From JAHWKS01 sp964458385 (lineage in GTDB: Bacteria; Planctomycetota; Planctomycetia; Pirellulales; Pirellulaceae), in contig CAYWIS010000137.1 of NCBI GenBank assembly GCA_964458385.1, forward strand, positions 1 through 16,544: DNA of 16,544 nt. Reading direction: 5' to 3'. This document shows, piece by piece, positions 1 to 8,188 of the stretch; positions within the stretch are counted from its first letter, which is position 1; every line of letters begins with the position of its first letter. The position numbers and the translations under genes were made by a program. Below the pieces are notes generated by a model. That model was not told the DNA's origin. It did no database searches and was given only the letters and a program-made list of their open reading frames with translations.

Positions 1-2591
1 TTCAGGCTGCGGGCGGCCTCGATCAAGCGGTTCAGGAACACCTCGTACACGCCTTCCAGCACGATCACGCGACTACAGGCCGAGCATTTCTGCCCCTGAT
101 AGCCAAACGCCGACTTGATGACGCCAAGCACGGCCTCGTCCAGGTCGGCGTCGTTGTCGACGATGATTGCGTTCTTGCCGCCCATTTCGGCAATGACCTT
201 CTTGACCATCGTCACGTTGCGAGTGGCCGAAACTTCCGCCGCTTTGGCGTTGATCGCCAGTCCCACCTGCCGCGAGCCCGTGAACGAAATCAGAGCCACA
301 TCGGGATGCTCCACCAGCGCCGCCCCAGCCGTCTCGCCTTGGCCTGGCAGGTATTGGAGCACGCCTGGCGGAAGATCAAGCTCACGGAAGATGTCCATCA
401 ACTTGCTGGCGATGATGGGCGACTGCTCGGCGGGCTTCATAATCACGGTGTTTCCCGTCACGAGTGCGGCCACGGTCATGCCCGTCAGGATCGCCAAGGG
501 GAAGTTCCACGGGGCAATCACCGCCGCCACGCCCCGCGGCCGGTACTCCAGGCGGTTCTCTTCGCCCGGCATGTTGACCTCTTGGGCGTGCTCCAAAGCC
601 AGGGCGCAGGCGGCGTAGTAGTTACAGAAGTCGATCGCCTCGCAAATATCGTTTGTCGCCTCGCGCCAGCCTTTGGCGCACTCGTAGACCTCCCAGGCGG
701 CCAATTCATAGAACCGTTCTTCCAACAGGCGGGCAGCGTCTTGCAGGTAGCCCGCGCGTCGCCGGGCGCCAAGATCCCGCCAAGCTGGGAAGGCGCGGGC
801 CGCCGCCGCGACGGCCTGTTCCACGTGAGAGCGATCGGCCGAGGCGGTTTCGCCCACGATGCGATCTTTATAGGAGGGATCGCGCGACACCAGCCGCGGC
901 TCGGTGTCGACTTCCACTCCGCCCAGGAACAGCGGGCGATAAACTCCCAACTGCTGCTTCACCTCTGCAAGAGCCTGACGCATTTTGCGGCGGGCCGATT
1001 CCTGGGCGAAATCGACCGGCGGATAATTAGTGAAGGTAATCACTTCGTCGGCGATGGTGGCGATGGGCATAATGATCGACCTATGGGGAGGGGCGGCGTC
1101 CACGGCTTCGGCCGCCAAGAGGACCTCTTCGGGCGTCGATGTTGCTTCCGACGCACCGGAACCCCGGATCCGCGAGCGTCCCACATCGAGCGGATTGCGG
1201 AGCAACTCTTGCGGCGCGACGTTCTCCAGAAACCCCGCCCGGAGGAACGAATCGTTCGAGGTGTTTTCCAAGAGCCGCCGCACCAAATACGCCATGCCGG
1301 GAATCAACTCGCCGTAGGGCATGTAAATCCGCAGGCGGTAGCCGCGATCGACAATCGCCCGTTTCTCGGCGTCGGCCATACCGTAGAGCATTTGCAGTTC
1401 AATGGCGCCAGGCGGAAGCCCTAGGTGTTGGGCGGTAGCCAGTCCATGCGCCAGCGAGCGGAGATTGTGCGATCCCAGGGCCGGCCGCAAATGCTGCTGA
1501 TGACGCAGCACGAACCGTGTAGCGGCTTCAAAGTTAGCGTCGCTGCGCCACTTCTGCTGGAACACGGGCACAGGCCAACCGTGATAACGGCGCCGGATGG
1601 TTTCATAGTCCCAGTAGGCGCCTTTCACCAGCCGCACCCACACGGGAGCGCCGCGGCGGGCGGCCCAGTCGCGCAAGTGGCGCAGGTCACGGGCGGCGTC
1701 GCGCAGGTAGCATTGGATCACAATTCCCGCGTCGGTGAAGTCGCGGAACTCAGGCTCTTCAAGCACATGCTGAAAGATGCGCAGGGTGAGGTCCTTCTTG
1801 TCGTAGGACTCCATGTCAACATTGATGAACGCCCCGTGATTGCGGGCCACGCGCAACAACTCTCGCAAGCGGCCGCCGCAGCGGCGCAGCGTGCCTTCCT
1901 GATCGATGGCGTCAAACTGACTATCGAGCGCCGAGAGCTTAATGGAAAGGTTCATCCGCGGCAGCAGGCCTTGATGATCGCGGTCGATCTGTGGGATCTC
2001 CTCCCAACCATTCACCGTGGGAGCGACCCGGTCGATCAACTCGCAATAAGCCTGGAAGTGTTGCTCGGCCTCGCGCTCGCTGATGACGGCCTCGCCGAGA
2101 ATATCCAGGGTGAAGGCCCGCCGTAACTTTCGTTCTCGCTGGGCGGCGGCCAGCACTTCTTGCACGTTGCCGCCCGCGATGAACCGCCGGGCAAAGTCCA
2201 TAACACTCAGCCGGGCCGCGCGAGCGACCGCCGAGCGCGTGAAGGCGGCCCGGCGCGCCACTCCCAAAGCAACGCGGAATGACGACGGCATGCGGTCGCG
2301 CACCTGGTCCAGGTACTCGTTCAGATGCTCGATGACCTGGTCGTCGCTGGTGAGCATCGGCAGCACGTCGACAAAGCGGAACAACTGCACCTTAACCGCT
2401 TCGTCCTTCATCGCCCACGACATGATCCGCTCGTCCCACCAGCGGCGGTCAAGCATGTTAGGACGTTTATCATCCAGGTGATCAAACAGATATTGGCCTA
2501 TCGCCTGCGTCTCTTGTTCGATCGCCGCCAACGCCGAGGGGGCGAACTCATCGGGAAAGAGTTCCGAGTTGGGCAAGGCGAAATCATTCAT
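1..2591 (-). CDS. putA: Bifunctional proline dehydrogenase / L-glutamate gamma-semialdehyde dehydrogenase (PutA), 3' end cut by window edge
   Basis: The enzyme oxidises proline to P5C using FAD and the resulting semialdehyde to glutamate using NAD+, passing the intermediate between its two active sites. About 863 codons are visible and the frame runs open through the left edge, so the C-terminus is missing. The N-terminal half shows the proline dehydrogenase barrel: RLVKGAYWD with Lys323, YMPYG at 423-427 and RRLLENTSN near 437-445. From about residue 520 comes an aldehyde dehydrogenase: PWNFPL with Asn696, the FTGS NAD-binding motif, the general base Glu802 in EMGGKN, and the nucleophile Cys836 in GQKCSAC. 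The Glu-Cys spacing of 34 is the family norm. There is no ribbon-helix-helix DNA-binding domain before the catalytic part, so this is a short PutA, not the self-repressing E. coli type. The ATG at 2591 fits the start of the conserved region, but no clear Shine-Dalgarno sequence precedes it. The gene is divergent from the multihaem protein. Confidence 0.95.
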   Translation of the reverse strand, partial: MNDFALPNSELFPDEFAPSALAAIEQETQAIGQYLFDHLDDKRPNMLDRRWWDERIMSWAMKDEAVKVQLFRFVDVLPMLTSDDQVIEHLNEYLDQVRDRMPSSFRVALGVARRAAFTRSAVARAARLSVMDFARRFIAGGNVQEVLAAAQRERKLRRAFTLDILGEAVISEREAEQHFQAYCELIDRVAPTVNGWEEIPQIDRDHQGLLPRMNLSIKLSALDSQFDAIDQEGTLRRCGGRLRELLRVARNHGAFINVDMESYDKKDLTLRIFQHVLEEPEFRDFTDAGIVIQCYLRDAARDLRHLRDWAARRGAPVWVRLVKGAYWDYETIRRRYHGWPVPVFQQKWRSDANFEAATRFVLRHQQHLRPALGSHNLRSLAHGLATAQHLGLPPGAIELQMLYGMADAEKRAIVDRGYRLRIYMPYGELIPGMAYLVRRLLENTSNDSFLRAGFLENVAPQELLRNPLDVGRSRIRGSGASEATSTPEEVLLAAEAVDAAPPHRSIIMPIATIADEVITFTNYPPVDFAQESARRKMRQALAEVKQQLGVYRPLFLGGVEVDTEPRLVSRDPSYKDRIVGETASADRSHVEQAVAAAARAFPAWRDLGARRRAGYLQDAARLLEERFYELAAWEVYECAKGWREATNDICEAIDFCNYYAACALALEHAQEVNMPGEENRLEYRPRGVAAVIAPWNFPLAILTGMTVAALVTGNTVIMKPAEQSPIIASKLMDIFRELDLPPGVLQYLPGQGETAGAALVEHPDVALISFTGSRQVGLAINAKAAEVSATRNVTMVKKVIAEMGGKNAIIVDNDADLDEAVLGVIKSAFGYQGQKCSACSRVIVLEGVYEVFLNRLIEAARSL

Positions 2592-2657
2592 TGCGCTAAC
2601 TAGCCATCAGGCGGTATGCTCCTTCGGCGCGGGGTCGGCGAGACGTTCCGCCGCCTT

Positions 2658-2696
2658 GAGGAGCCGCAAGGGGTGGAACCCGCAGCGAGGCTCCCC
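2658..2696. other. Two-stage hairpin in the divergent intergenic region
   Basis: GGAGCC at 2660-2665 can pair with GGCTCC at 2689-2694. Inside it, GGGT at 2671-2674 pairs with ACCC at 2678-2681 around a GGA loop. The structure lies between the -10-like element and the putA start, so it would fall in the putA leader RNA. No T tract follows on either strand, which argues against a simple terminator. The role is unknown; it could be a leader structure or a dispersed genomic repeat. Confidence 0.35.
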
Positions 2697-2700
2697 ACTA

Positions 2701-2711
2701 TGTATAATACA
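2701..2711. promoter_or_regulatory. Symmetric -10-like element between divergent genes
   Basis: TGTATAATACA is an 11-base perfect inverted repeat around a central A. Read on the plus strand it contains a perfect TATAAT (2703-2708), about 48 bases before the start of the multihaem protein. Read on the minus strand it gives TATTAT (2709-2704), about 113 bases before putA. No convincing -35 hexamer sits 16-18 bases away in either direction. It may be a shared bidirectional promoter core; the assignment rests on sequence and position only. Confidence 0.4.
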
Positions 2712-2755
2712 CCTCCCTCCCGAGGCTCACCTATTCACCCTCTCCCTGAGATCGC

Positions 2756-5700
2756 ATGCGGAATTGGCAAACTTGCTGGCGCTGGCGGCGGCTCCTTGCC
2801 GCACTGGGATGCGTGATTCTGGCGGTTTCGCCGCTGGACGCACAAGAAGACGAAGAAGATGACGAACTGCGGCCCGGCCTGGTCGCTACGTACGCCGCGC
2901 GCAATTTTGCGCAGGAAACAGCCACGCGAGTGGATCGGACACTTGCGTTCACCTGGGGAGAGAGGCCGCCCGATCCGCGGCTATCGCAAGGGCCATTCTC
3001 GGCCCAATGGCGGGGTTATCTGTTAACGCCGGGTCCGGGCGAGTATCGCTTGGCCGTCCACGCCGCAGGGCGCGTAACGCTAACTTTGGCGGGCCGGCAA
3101 ATCATGGACGGCCAAAGCGACCAACCACAATGGCTTGACGCCGAACCGATGGAGCTGCCCTACGGTTGGCATCGGGTGGAAATTCGGTACGAATCTTCAG
3201 GCCCGTCGTCGCGGCTGGCGTTGTTCTGGTCGGGGCCGCAATTCGGCCTGGAGCCAATCAGCGAACGACAACTTTATCACGATCCCCAAGACTCGCCGGC
3301 GCCAACCTTTGAACGGGGCGAAGCGCTCGTTGCCGCCTTGCGTTGCCAGGCGTGCCATCGCGAGGAAGCGGCGCCCCGGCCGCTTGCTGCTCCTGCGCTG
3401 GACCGTCTGGCGGGGCAGTTGTCGTACACGTGGTTAACCCAATGGCTTCAGACTGAGGGCGCTAAGTCCTCGGGCGCCGCAACGCCCGATCCCAGCGCAC
3501 GGCGTATGCCGCATTTCGGGTTTTCCAAACGCGAGGCAACCGCAATCGCGGCGTACTTGCTGGCACCCAGAACCACGGCGGAAAACGTTCAGAACGACGC
3601 CAACCCGCCGGCGCAGCCGGCGCCCTCCACCGATACTGCCGGCAAGAAGCCCGCCAGCGCCAAGAAGCCGCCAACGCCCACCGCCGCCACGGGCGAACGA
3701 TTGTTCGCTACGCTTGGTTGCATGGCGTGCCACCGCGTCGGCGAGACGGGCGAAAGCGGCCTGTTCGGCGGGGGGGACTTATCGCGCATCGCCGAGAAAC
3801 GGCCCGCCGCATTCTTTGAACGCTGGTTGGCTGATCCGGCTTCGCTCAACCGCGATCATCGGATGCCCGTATTTGACCTGACCGCCGACGAACGCCGCAG
3901 CCTTTCGCTCTATTTGGCCACGCTGGGCAAGTCGCCTGCGGCGGACGATCTCCGCGCGCCGGACGATGCGCCGCTTGTCGAGCAAGGGCGCCGTTTGGTC
4001 GAGGCTAACCGCTGCGGCGCTTGCCACGCCTTACCCGCTGACGCCGCGCGGCCAGCGCCCGTTGCTGCGCTTGCGGCGGCTTCGCGATGGGACCGCAGTT
4101 GCCTGAATCATGGAGCGGCGCAGCAGCCGCAATACCGAGTGTCGGAAGAAGACGCGGCGGCCGTACAAGAGTACCTTGCGGCGACGAGCAAGCTCGCCAA
4201 ACCCGCGCCGCCTGCAGTGGAAGCATGGCAAGTGCTGCGCGAACGCAATTGCCTGGCTTGCCATGCTCGTGGCGATGCGCCTGGGTTGGCGGCCACCTTG
4301 CCTGCGGTGGTGGCGCAGCACGCCGAGTTGGCGCCGCTTCTGCCCGCTATGACGCCGCCATCTCTTGCGAGTGTAGGCGACAAATTGCACGACGAAGCGC
4401 TCGTTCAGGCGATTCGCCGCACCGGCGGCGTGCATCGCCCCTGGCTGGCGGTGCGCATGCCGAAGTTCGACTTGTCGGAAGAAGAATTGCAAGCGTTGGT
4501 GCGGCATTTTGTGGCGGAAGATCGCATTCCGCCGCATCCTGCGCTCGCGCTTCCTTCGGCCGAGCCGACGACCGCGCTGGCGGCGGGCGGGCGTCTGGTT
4601 ACGACCGATGGTTTCGGTTGCGTCAGTTGCCACCGTGTGGGATCGGTCGAGCCCGACAAGGCGCCGCTCAATGCACGCGGACCGGACCTGACGTTGCTCT
4701 CGCGCCGCATCCGTCATGAATGGTTCTCGCGCTGGGTGCGCAACCCGGCTCGCATTGTGCCGCGTATGGAAATGCCGGCGGTGCAGTTGCCCGTGCGAGG
4801 CGTGCTCGAGGACAACCTGGACGCTCAACTTGCCGCGGTGTGGCAAGCGCTGAACACGCCGGGCTTTGAGCCGCCGCTTCCGAACCCGGTTCGTGTGCTG
4901 CGGCGCGCGGGAGTGCGCGAGTATCAGGAGTGGGCGGTTGTGGGAACCGACGTGCTTTACGATCGCGGCCGCGAGTACGTCAAGCCGCTTCTGATCGGTC
5001 TGCCCAACCGGCACAACGTTCTCTTGGACCTGGAGAAGAACCGCTTCGCCGGTTGGTGGCTGGGCGACGCCGCACGGCAGCGGACCAAAGGCAAGACCTG
5101 GTTCTGGGAAAGCGGCGGCGATGCGTTTGCGCATCTGTTGGCCGAAGTTCCTACCGGAAGTGAGTTGACGCTGAAGGTGAACGGCCAACGTCGCGAGCCG
5201 CTGGTGATTGGGCAGTTCCCCACCGAGCTAGACTCCTGGCGGCACGAGAACGGCGGCGTAACATGGCGGCAACGGCTGCGGTTCGCTGTGACGAACGAAA
5301 ACGCCGCGTCTCATGTGCTTCATGTGGAGCAAACTGTGGCGCCCGTCTGGCCTACCGACGCCACGGGGCGAAGTGGATTCCGGCGCACCGTGACCATCTC
5401 GGCCATTCCTGCCAATACGCACATCGTGTTTCGTCTGCTGGGCGAACAAGAGAAAGGCTGGCGTCCCGTAGACGAAGCAATCCATGCAAGCGAGCCAGGC
5501 GACGCAACTGCCCGCAATGCAGGGCGAGCGTTGACGACGGCCGAAGGCAGCGTCATTCGCATTGTGTCGCCAACGTCGGCCGTGGTGGATGAACGCGGAG
5601 TGATTGTAATGGCCGCGCCCTCCGATGGTCGGCTAACGCTGGAGCTGGAGTATCTCACGCCGCGGCGGCCCGATACGTTTCCGCAGGCGCTTGACGTCCC

Positions 5701-7135
5701 ATCGGATCAAGCCGCTGGCGATGAACGCAAACCAACGCCGCTGTTTGTGGCTCCGGGCTTCCAGGCGGTGCAATTGCCAACGCCCGAAGAGATTATGCCC
5801 ACCGCCTTAGCCTGGACGCCCGAAGGCATACTGGTGGTTGCTTCGCTCAAAGGACGTGTGTGGCTCGCTCGCGACACCAACGGCGACGGGCTTGAAGATC
5901 ACACCACACCCTTGAGCGACGATCTGGCGGCGCCCTACGGGTTGGCGACCGGTCCCGGTTATGTCGACGTGGCGAACAAGTACGCCGTGCTGCGGCTGAC
6001 AGACGCCGACGACGACGGCCGAGCCGAGCAAACCACCACCCTGGCGTCGGGCTGGGGCCATACGACCGATTATCACGACTGGGCGGTGGGGCTGCCGCGT
6101 GACGAGCACGGCAACTACTATTTGGCCCTGCCTTGCCAGCAGGATGATCGCTCGGTGGCCGCGGCGCACCTGCGCGGGCGATTGCTGCGGCTGACTCCGC
6201 GAGAGCCCACCGCCGACGATCCACGGCGGTTCTCCCTGGTGGAGTTAACCGCGGGGCACCGCTTCCCTATGGGCATCGCTCGCCGTCGCGACGGCGAGAT
6301 TTTTGTGACCGACAACCAAGGGAACTACAACCCGTTCAACGAGCTGAACCATATTGTGCCGGGCCGATGGTATGGCTTTATCAACAAGCTAGAGCAGAAA
6401 CGCCCATCGCACCCGCCGCTTACCCCGCCGGCCATCGACTTGCCGCACCCGTGGACACGGAGTGTTAACGGCATTTGCTTCTTAGAGACGCCCTCCGCGC
6501 TGCGCGAGAAGCTAGGGCGCGACGTATTCGGACCTTTCGAAGGGCATTTAATCGGGTGCGAAATTAACAACCGCTTGCTGGTGCGCATGACGCTGCACCG
6601 CGTAGGAGACGGCCTGCAAGGCGCCGTCTACCCACTGACCTACTACCAACCGCCCGAAGGCCCCGCACTCCTGGGCCCCGTGTGCGCCGAAGTTTCGCCC
6701 GAGGGCGATTTGTATGTAGGCTCGTTGCTCGACAGCGGTTGGGGCGGGGGCAACAACATCGGAACCCTGGTGCGCATGCGGCCTGTGCCCGAAGAATTGC
6801 CGACCGGAATTCGTGAAGTCCGAGCCGAACCGCAGGGGCTAGTGGTTGAGTTCACTCGGCCTGTTCGTCGCGAGCGAGCGGGCGACGTAACGAACTACTC
6901 GCTCGCGTCTTATACCCGCATTTCGACGCCCGCCTATGGCGGCGACGACGTGAATCGCCGCACCGAAGAAATACAAGCCGTTGACGTCGCGTCCGACGGC
7001 CGATCGGCGCTGCTGCGGCTGAAGGAATGGCGAGAAGGTTACGTGTACGAACTGCACGTAAAGAACCTGACGGCCGGGCAAGAAGAATTCTTCCCCGCCG
7101 AAGCCCATTACACGTTGCGGCGAGTCCCGCAGTAG
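2756..7135 (+). CDS. Exported PA14 / five c-type haem / beta-propeller fusion protein
   Basis: This 1459-residue protein starts with a signal peptide: a basic N-terminus, a hydrophobic stretch to about residue 26, then DAQ followed by an acidic run. A PA14 domain, often carbohydrate-binding, fills about 40-175. Five CxxCH haem-attachment motifs follow, with their first Cys at 197, 322, 420, 499 and 622. Candidate axial Met ligands are M251, M370, M568 and M671/M673; the third haem domain has none. Residues 710-970 form a region I cannot name. About 995-1342 is a Piru/Ver-type propeller (sugar-dehydrogenase-like fold), with calcium-loop-like DTNGDGLED at 1040-1048 and a second DADDDG repeat. 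The C-terminal 110 residues look like a beta-sandwich. The design suggests a periplasmic or surface dehydrogenase passing electrons through its own haems, but the substrate is unknown. Many relatives carry haem after the propeller, whereas here it comes before. The start is set by the signal peptide; its ribosome binding site is weak. Confidence 0.9.
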   Translation: MRNWQTCWRWRRLLAALGCVILAVSPLDAQEDEEDDELRPGLVATYAARNFAQETATRVDRTLAFTWGERPPDPRLSQGPFSAQWRGYLLTPGPGEYRLAVHAAGRVTLTLAGRQIMDGQSDQPQWLDAEPMELPYGWHRVEIRYESSGPSSRLALFWSGPQFGLEPISERQLYHDPQDSPAPTFERGEALVAALRCQACHREEAAPRPLAAPALDRLAGQLSYTWLTQWLQTEGAKSSGAATPDPSARRMPHFGFSKREATAIAAYLLAPRTTAENVQNDANPPAQPAPSTDTAGKKPASAKKPPTPTAATGERLFATLGCMACHRVGETGESGLFGGGDLSRIAEKRPAAFFERWLADPASLNRDHRMPVFDLTADERRSLSLYLATLGKSPAADDLRAPDDAPLVEQGRRLVEANRCGACHALPADAARPAPVAALAAASRWDRSCLNHGAAQQPQYRVSEEDAAAVQEYLAATSKLAKPAPPAVEAWQVLRERNCLACHARGDAPGLAATLPAVVAQHAELAPLLPAMTPPSLASVGDKLHDEALVQAIRRTGGVHRPWLAVRMPKFDLSEEELQALVRHFVAEDRIPPHPALALPSAEPTTALAAGGRLVTTDGFGCVSCHRVGSVEPDKAPLNARGPDLTLLSRRIRHEWFSRWVRNPARIVPRMEMPAVQLPVRGVLEDNLDAQLAAVWQALNTPGFEPPLPNPVRVLRRAGVREYQEWAVVGTDVLYDRGREYVKPLLIGLPNRHNVLLDLEKNRFAGWWLGDAARQRTKGKTWFWESGGDAFAHLLAEVPTGSELTLKVNGQRREPLVIGQFPTELDSWRHENGGVTWRQRLRFAVTNENAASHVLHVEQTVAPVWPTDATGRSGFRRTVTISAIPANTHIVFRLLGEQEKGWRPVDEAIHASEPGDATARNAGRALTTAEGSVIRIVSPTSAVVDERGVIVMAAPSDGRLTLELEYLTPRRPDTFPQALDVPSDQAAGDERKPTPLFVAPGFQAVQLPTPEEIMPTALAWTPEGILVVASLKGRVWLARDTNGDGLEDHTTPLSDDLAAPYGLATGPGYVDVANKYAVLRLTDADDDGRAEQTTTLASGWGHTTDYHDWAVGLPRDEHGNYYLALPCQQDDRSVAAAHLRGRLLRLTPREPTADDPRRFSLVELTAGHRFPMGIARRRDGEIFVTDNQGNYNPFNELNHIVPGRWYGFINKLEQKRPSHPPLTPPAIDLPHPWTRSVNGICFLETPSALREKLGRDVFGPFEGHLIGCEINNRLLVRMTLHRVGDGLQGAVYPLTYYQPPEGPALLGPVCAEVSPEGDLYVGSLLDSGWGGGNNIGTLVRMRPVPEELPTGIREVRAEPQGLVVEFTRPVRRERAGDVTNYSLASYTRISTPAYGGDDVNRRTEEIQAVDVASDGRSALLRLKEWREGYVYELHVKNLTAGQEEFFPAEAHYTLRRVPQ

Positions 7136-7143
7136 AGATGGGG

Positions 7144-7163
7144 GCCGGCGTCAACAAGCCGGC
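7144..7163. other. Small GC hairpin after the multihaem gene
   Basis: GCCGGC at 7144-7149 is repeated at 7158-7163. The hexamer is its own reverse complement, so the copies can pair as a 6-bp stem with an 8-base loop, nine bases after the stop codon. There is no following T run, so it is only a weak candidate for a transcript end. Confidence 0.3.
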
Positions 7164-7242
7164 AAGTGGGAAACGACCGAGGTTGCGTTTTTGGGAACGC
7201 GGCTTCTTGCTGCACGAATCAACGAAAGTGGCCCGTTCTCAG

Positions 7243-7258
7243 CCGCAGTTTTTTGCGG
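7243..7258. other. CCGCA/TGCGG mini-hairpin with T-rich loop
   Basis: CCGCA (7243-7247) and TGCGG (7254-7258) flank a GTTTTT loop in the 194-bp gap before the short-chain dehydrogenase. The stem is only 5 bp. I see no clear promoter in this gap. Confidence 0.2.
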
Positions 7259-7319
7259 TTTAATGGTCCCGCATTGTTCCCAAGGGCGGAAAATAGGCGA
7301 AGCCCGAGTTTTCTTCTGC

Positions 7320-7323
7320 GGAG
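7320..7323 (+). promoter_or_regulatory. Shine-Dalgarno of the short-chain dehydrogenase
   Basis: GGAG lies six bases before the ATG at 7330 and supports that start. Confidence 0.7.
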
Positions 7324-7329
7324 ATAAGC

Positions 7330-8085
7330 ATGGCGTTTTCGTTGCAAGGTCGTGTGGCGCTGGTCACAGGCAACTCCACCGGGTTGGGCAAGGCGATTGG
7401 GCTAACGCTGGGCAAGGCGGGAGCCAAGGTGCCGGTCAATTTCTCCAACAATCGCCAGCGGGCCGAACAGGCGCTGGCCGAGTACCGCGCGGCGGGCATC
7501 GAGACGATACTAGTCCAAGCCGACGTAACCACGCCCGAAGGCGTCGAAGCGCTCTTTGACGCCGTGGAGAAACAGCTAGGCAAGCCCGACATTCTGGTTC
7601 CCAACGCCACCTGCGAGCAGCCTCTTAAGCCGATTGAAGAGTACGACTGGGACTTCTACCAGCGGATGATCGACTTCTTCATCAAGAGCCCCTTCCTGTT
7701 GACCAAGCGCGGGCTGCCGCACATGAAGGCGCAAAGCTGGGGGCGGATCATTAACATCACCAGCGAAGTGTTCCAGCGCAGCGTGGCGCCCTTTAGCGCG
7801 TATGTAGCGGCCAAGGGAGGGCAAGTCGGCTGGTCGCGAAGCATGGCCCGCGAGTTGGCGCCGTTTGGAATTACCGTCAACATGGTGGCGCCCGGCTGGA
7901 TTCCCGTGGAGCGTCATCAGAACGATCCGCAAGAGATGAAGGATGAGTACTTCCAACTCATCCCCGCTGGCCGCTGGGGCGTGCCGCAAGACGTGGCCGA
8001 TGCGGTGCTCTACTTCGCCAGCGACGAAGCCGCCTTTGTGACCGGCCAGACCCTCTGCGTCAACGGCGGCATGACGCCGTGGTAA
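7330..8085 (+). CDS. Short-chain dehydrogenase/reductase, FabG-like
   Basis: A 251-residue classical SDR, the normal length for a single Rossmann-fold subunit. The NAD(P)-binding TGxxxGxG is TGNSTGLG at 13-20. The catalytic Ser145, Tyr158 and Lys162 (ITS, then YVAAK) have the standard spacing of 13 and 4. The usual NNAG motif reads PNAT: its structural Asn is kept but the Gly is lost. The C-terminal FVTGQTLCVNGGMTPW segment is typical of FabG-like oxidoreductases. The reaction is NAD(P)H-dependent carbonyl reduction or the reverse. The substrate cannot be read from sequence, and with no fatty-acid genes nearby a fabG name would be unsafe. A good GGAG six bases upstream fixes the start. It is convergent with the thioredoxin reductase and separated from it by a strong inverted repeat. 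Confidence 0.92.
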   Translation: MAFSLQGRVALVTGNSTGLGKAIGLTLGKAGAKVPVNFSNNRQRAEQALAEYRAAGIETILVQADVTTPEGVEALFDAVEKQLGKPDILVPNATCEQPLKPIEEYDWDFYQRMIDFFIKSPFLLTKRGLPHMKAQSWGRIINITSEVFQRSVAPFSAYVAAKGGQVGWSRSMARELAPFGITVNMVAPGWIPVERHQNDPQEMKDEYFQLIPAGRWGVPQDVADAVLYFASDEAAFVTGQTLCVNGGMTPW

Positions 8086-8097
8086 GCAAAAAGCAAA

Positions 8098-8164
8098 AGA
8101 GCAGGGAATCGGGAAGCATGTCGCGCCCCAGTTGCGATCCTTCGCCTTCCCGATTCCCTGCTCT
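8098..8164 (-). terminator. Perfect 19-bp inverted repeat between convergent genes; terminator for trxB
   Basis: AGAGCAGGGAATCGGGAAG at 8098-8116 is exactly complementary to 8146-8164, around a 29-base loop. On the minus strand the stem is followed at once by TTTTGCTTTTTGC, as expected for intrinsic termination of the thioredoxin reductase transcript. On the plus strand the following CCCTTCCC is T-poor, so termination of the dehydrogenase transcript would be less efficient, although the stem may act both ways. The arm length and large loop are unusual for a simple terminator. Confidence 0.7.
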
Positions 8165-8188
8165 CCCTTCCCAGGCATTCTTCCTCTA

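Noticed and set aside
306..2126. Long open frames on the plus strand opposite putA (306-1424 and 1425-2126)
   Set aside because: The minus strand encodes an unmistakable PutA with all catalytic residues; the opposite frames show no domain and are side effects of codon bias.
4031..5188. 385-codon minus-strand frame inside the multihaem gene
   Set aside because: It is Arg/His-rich with no recognisable motif, and the plus strand has conserved haem motifs in the same interval.
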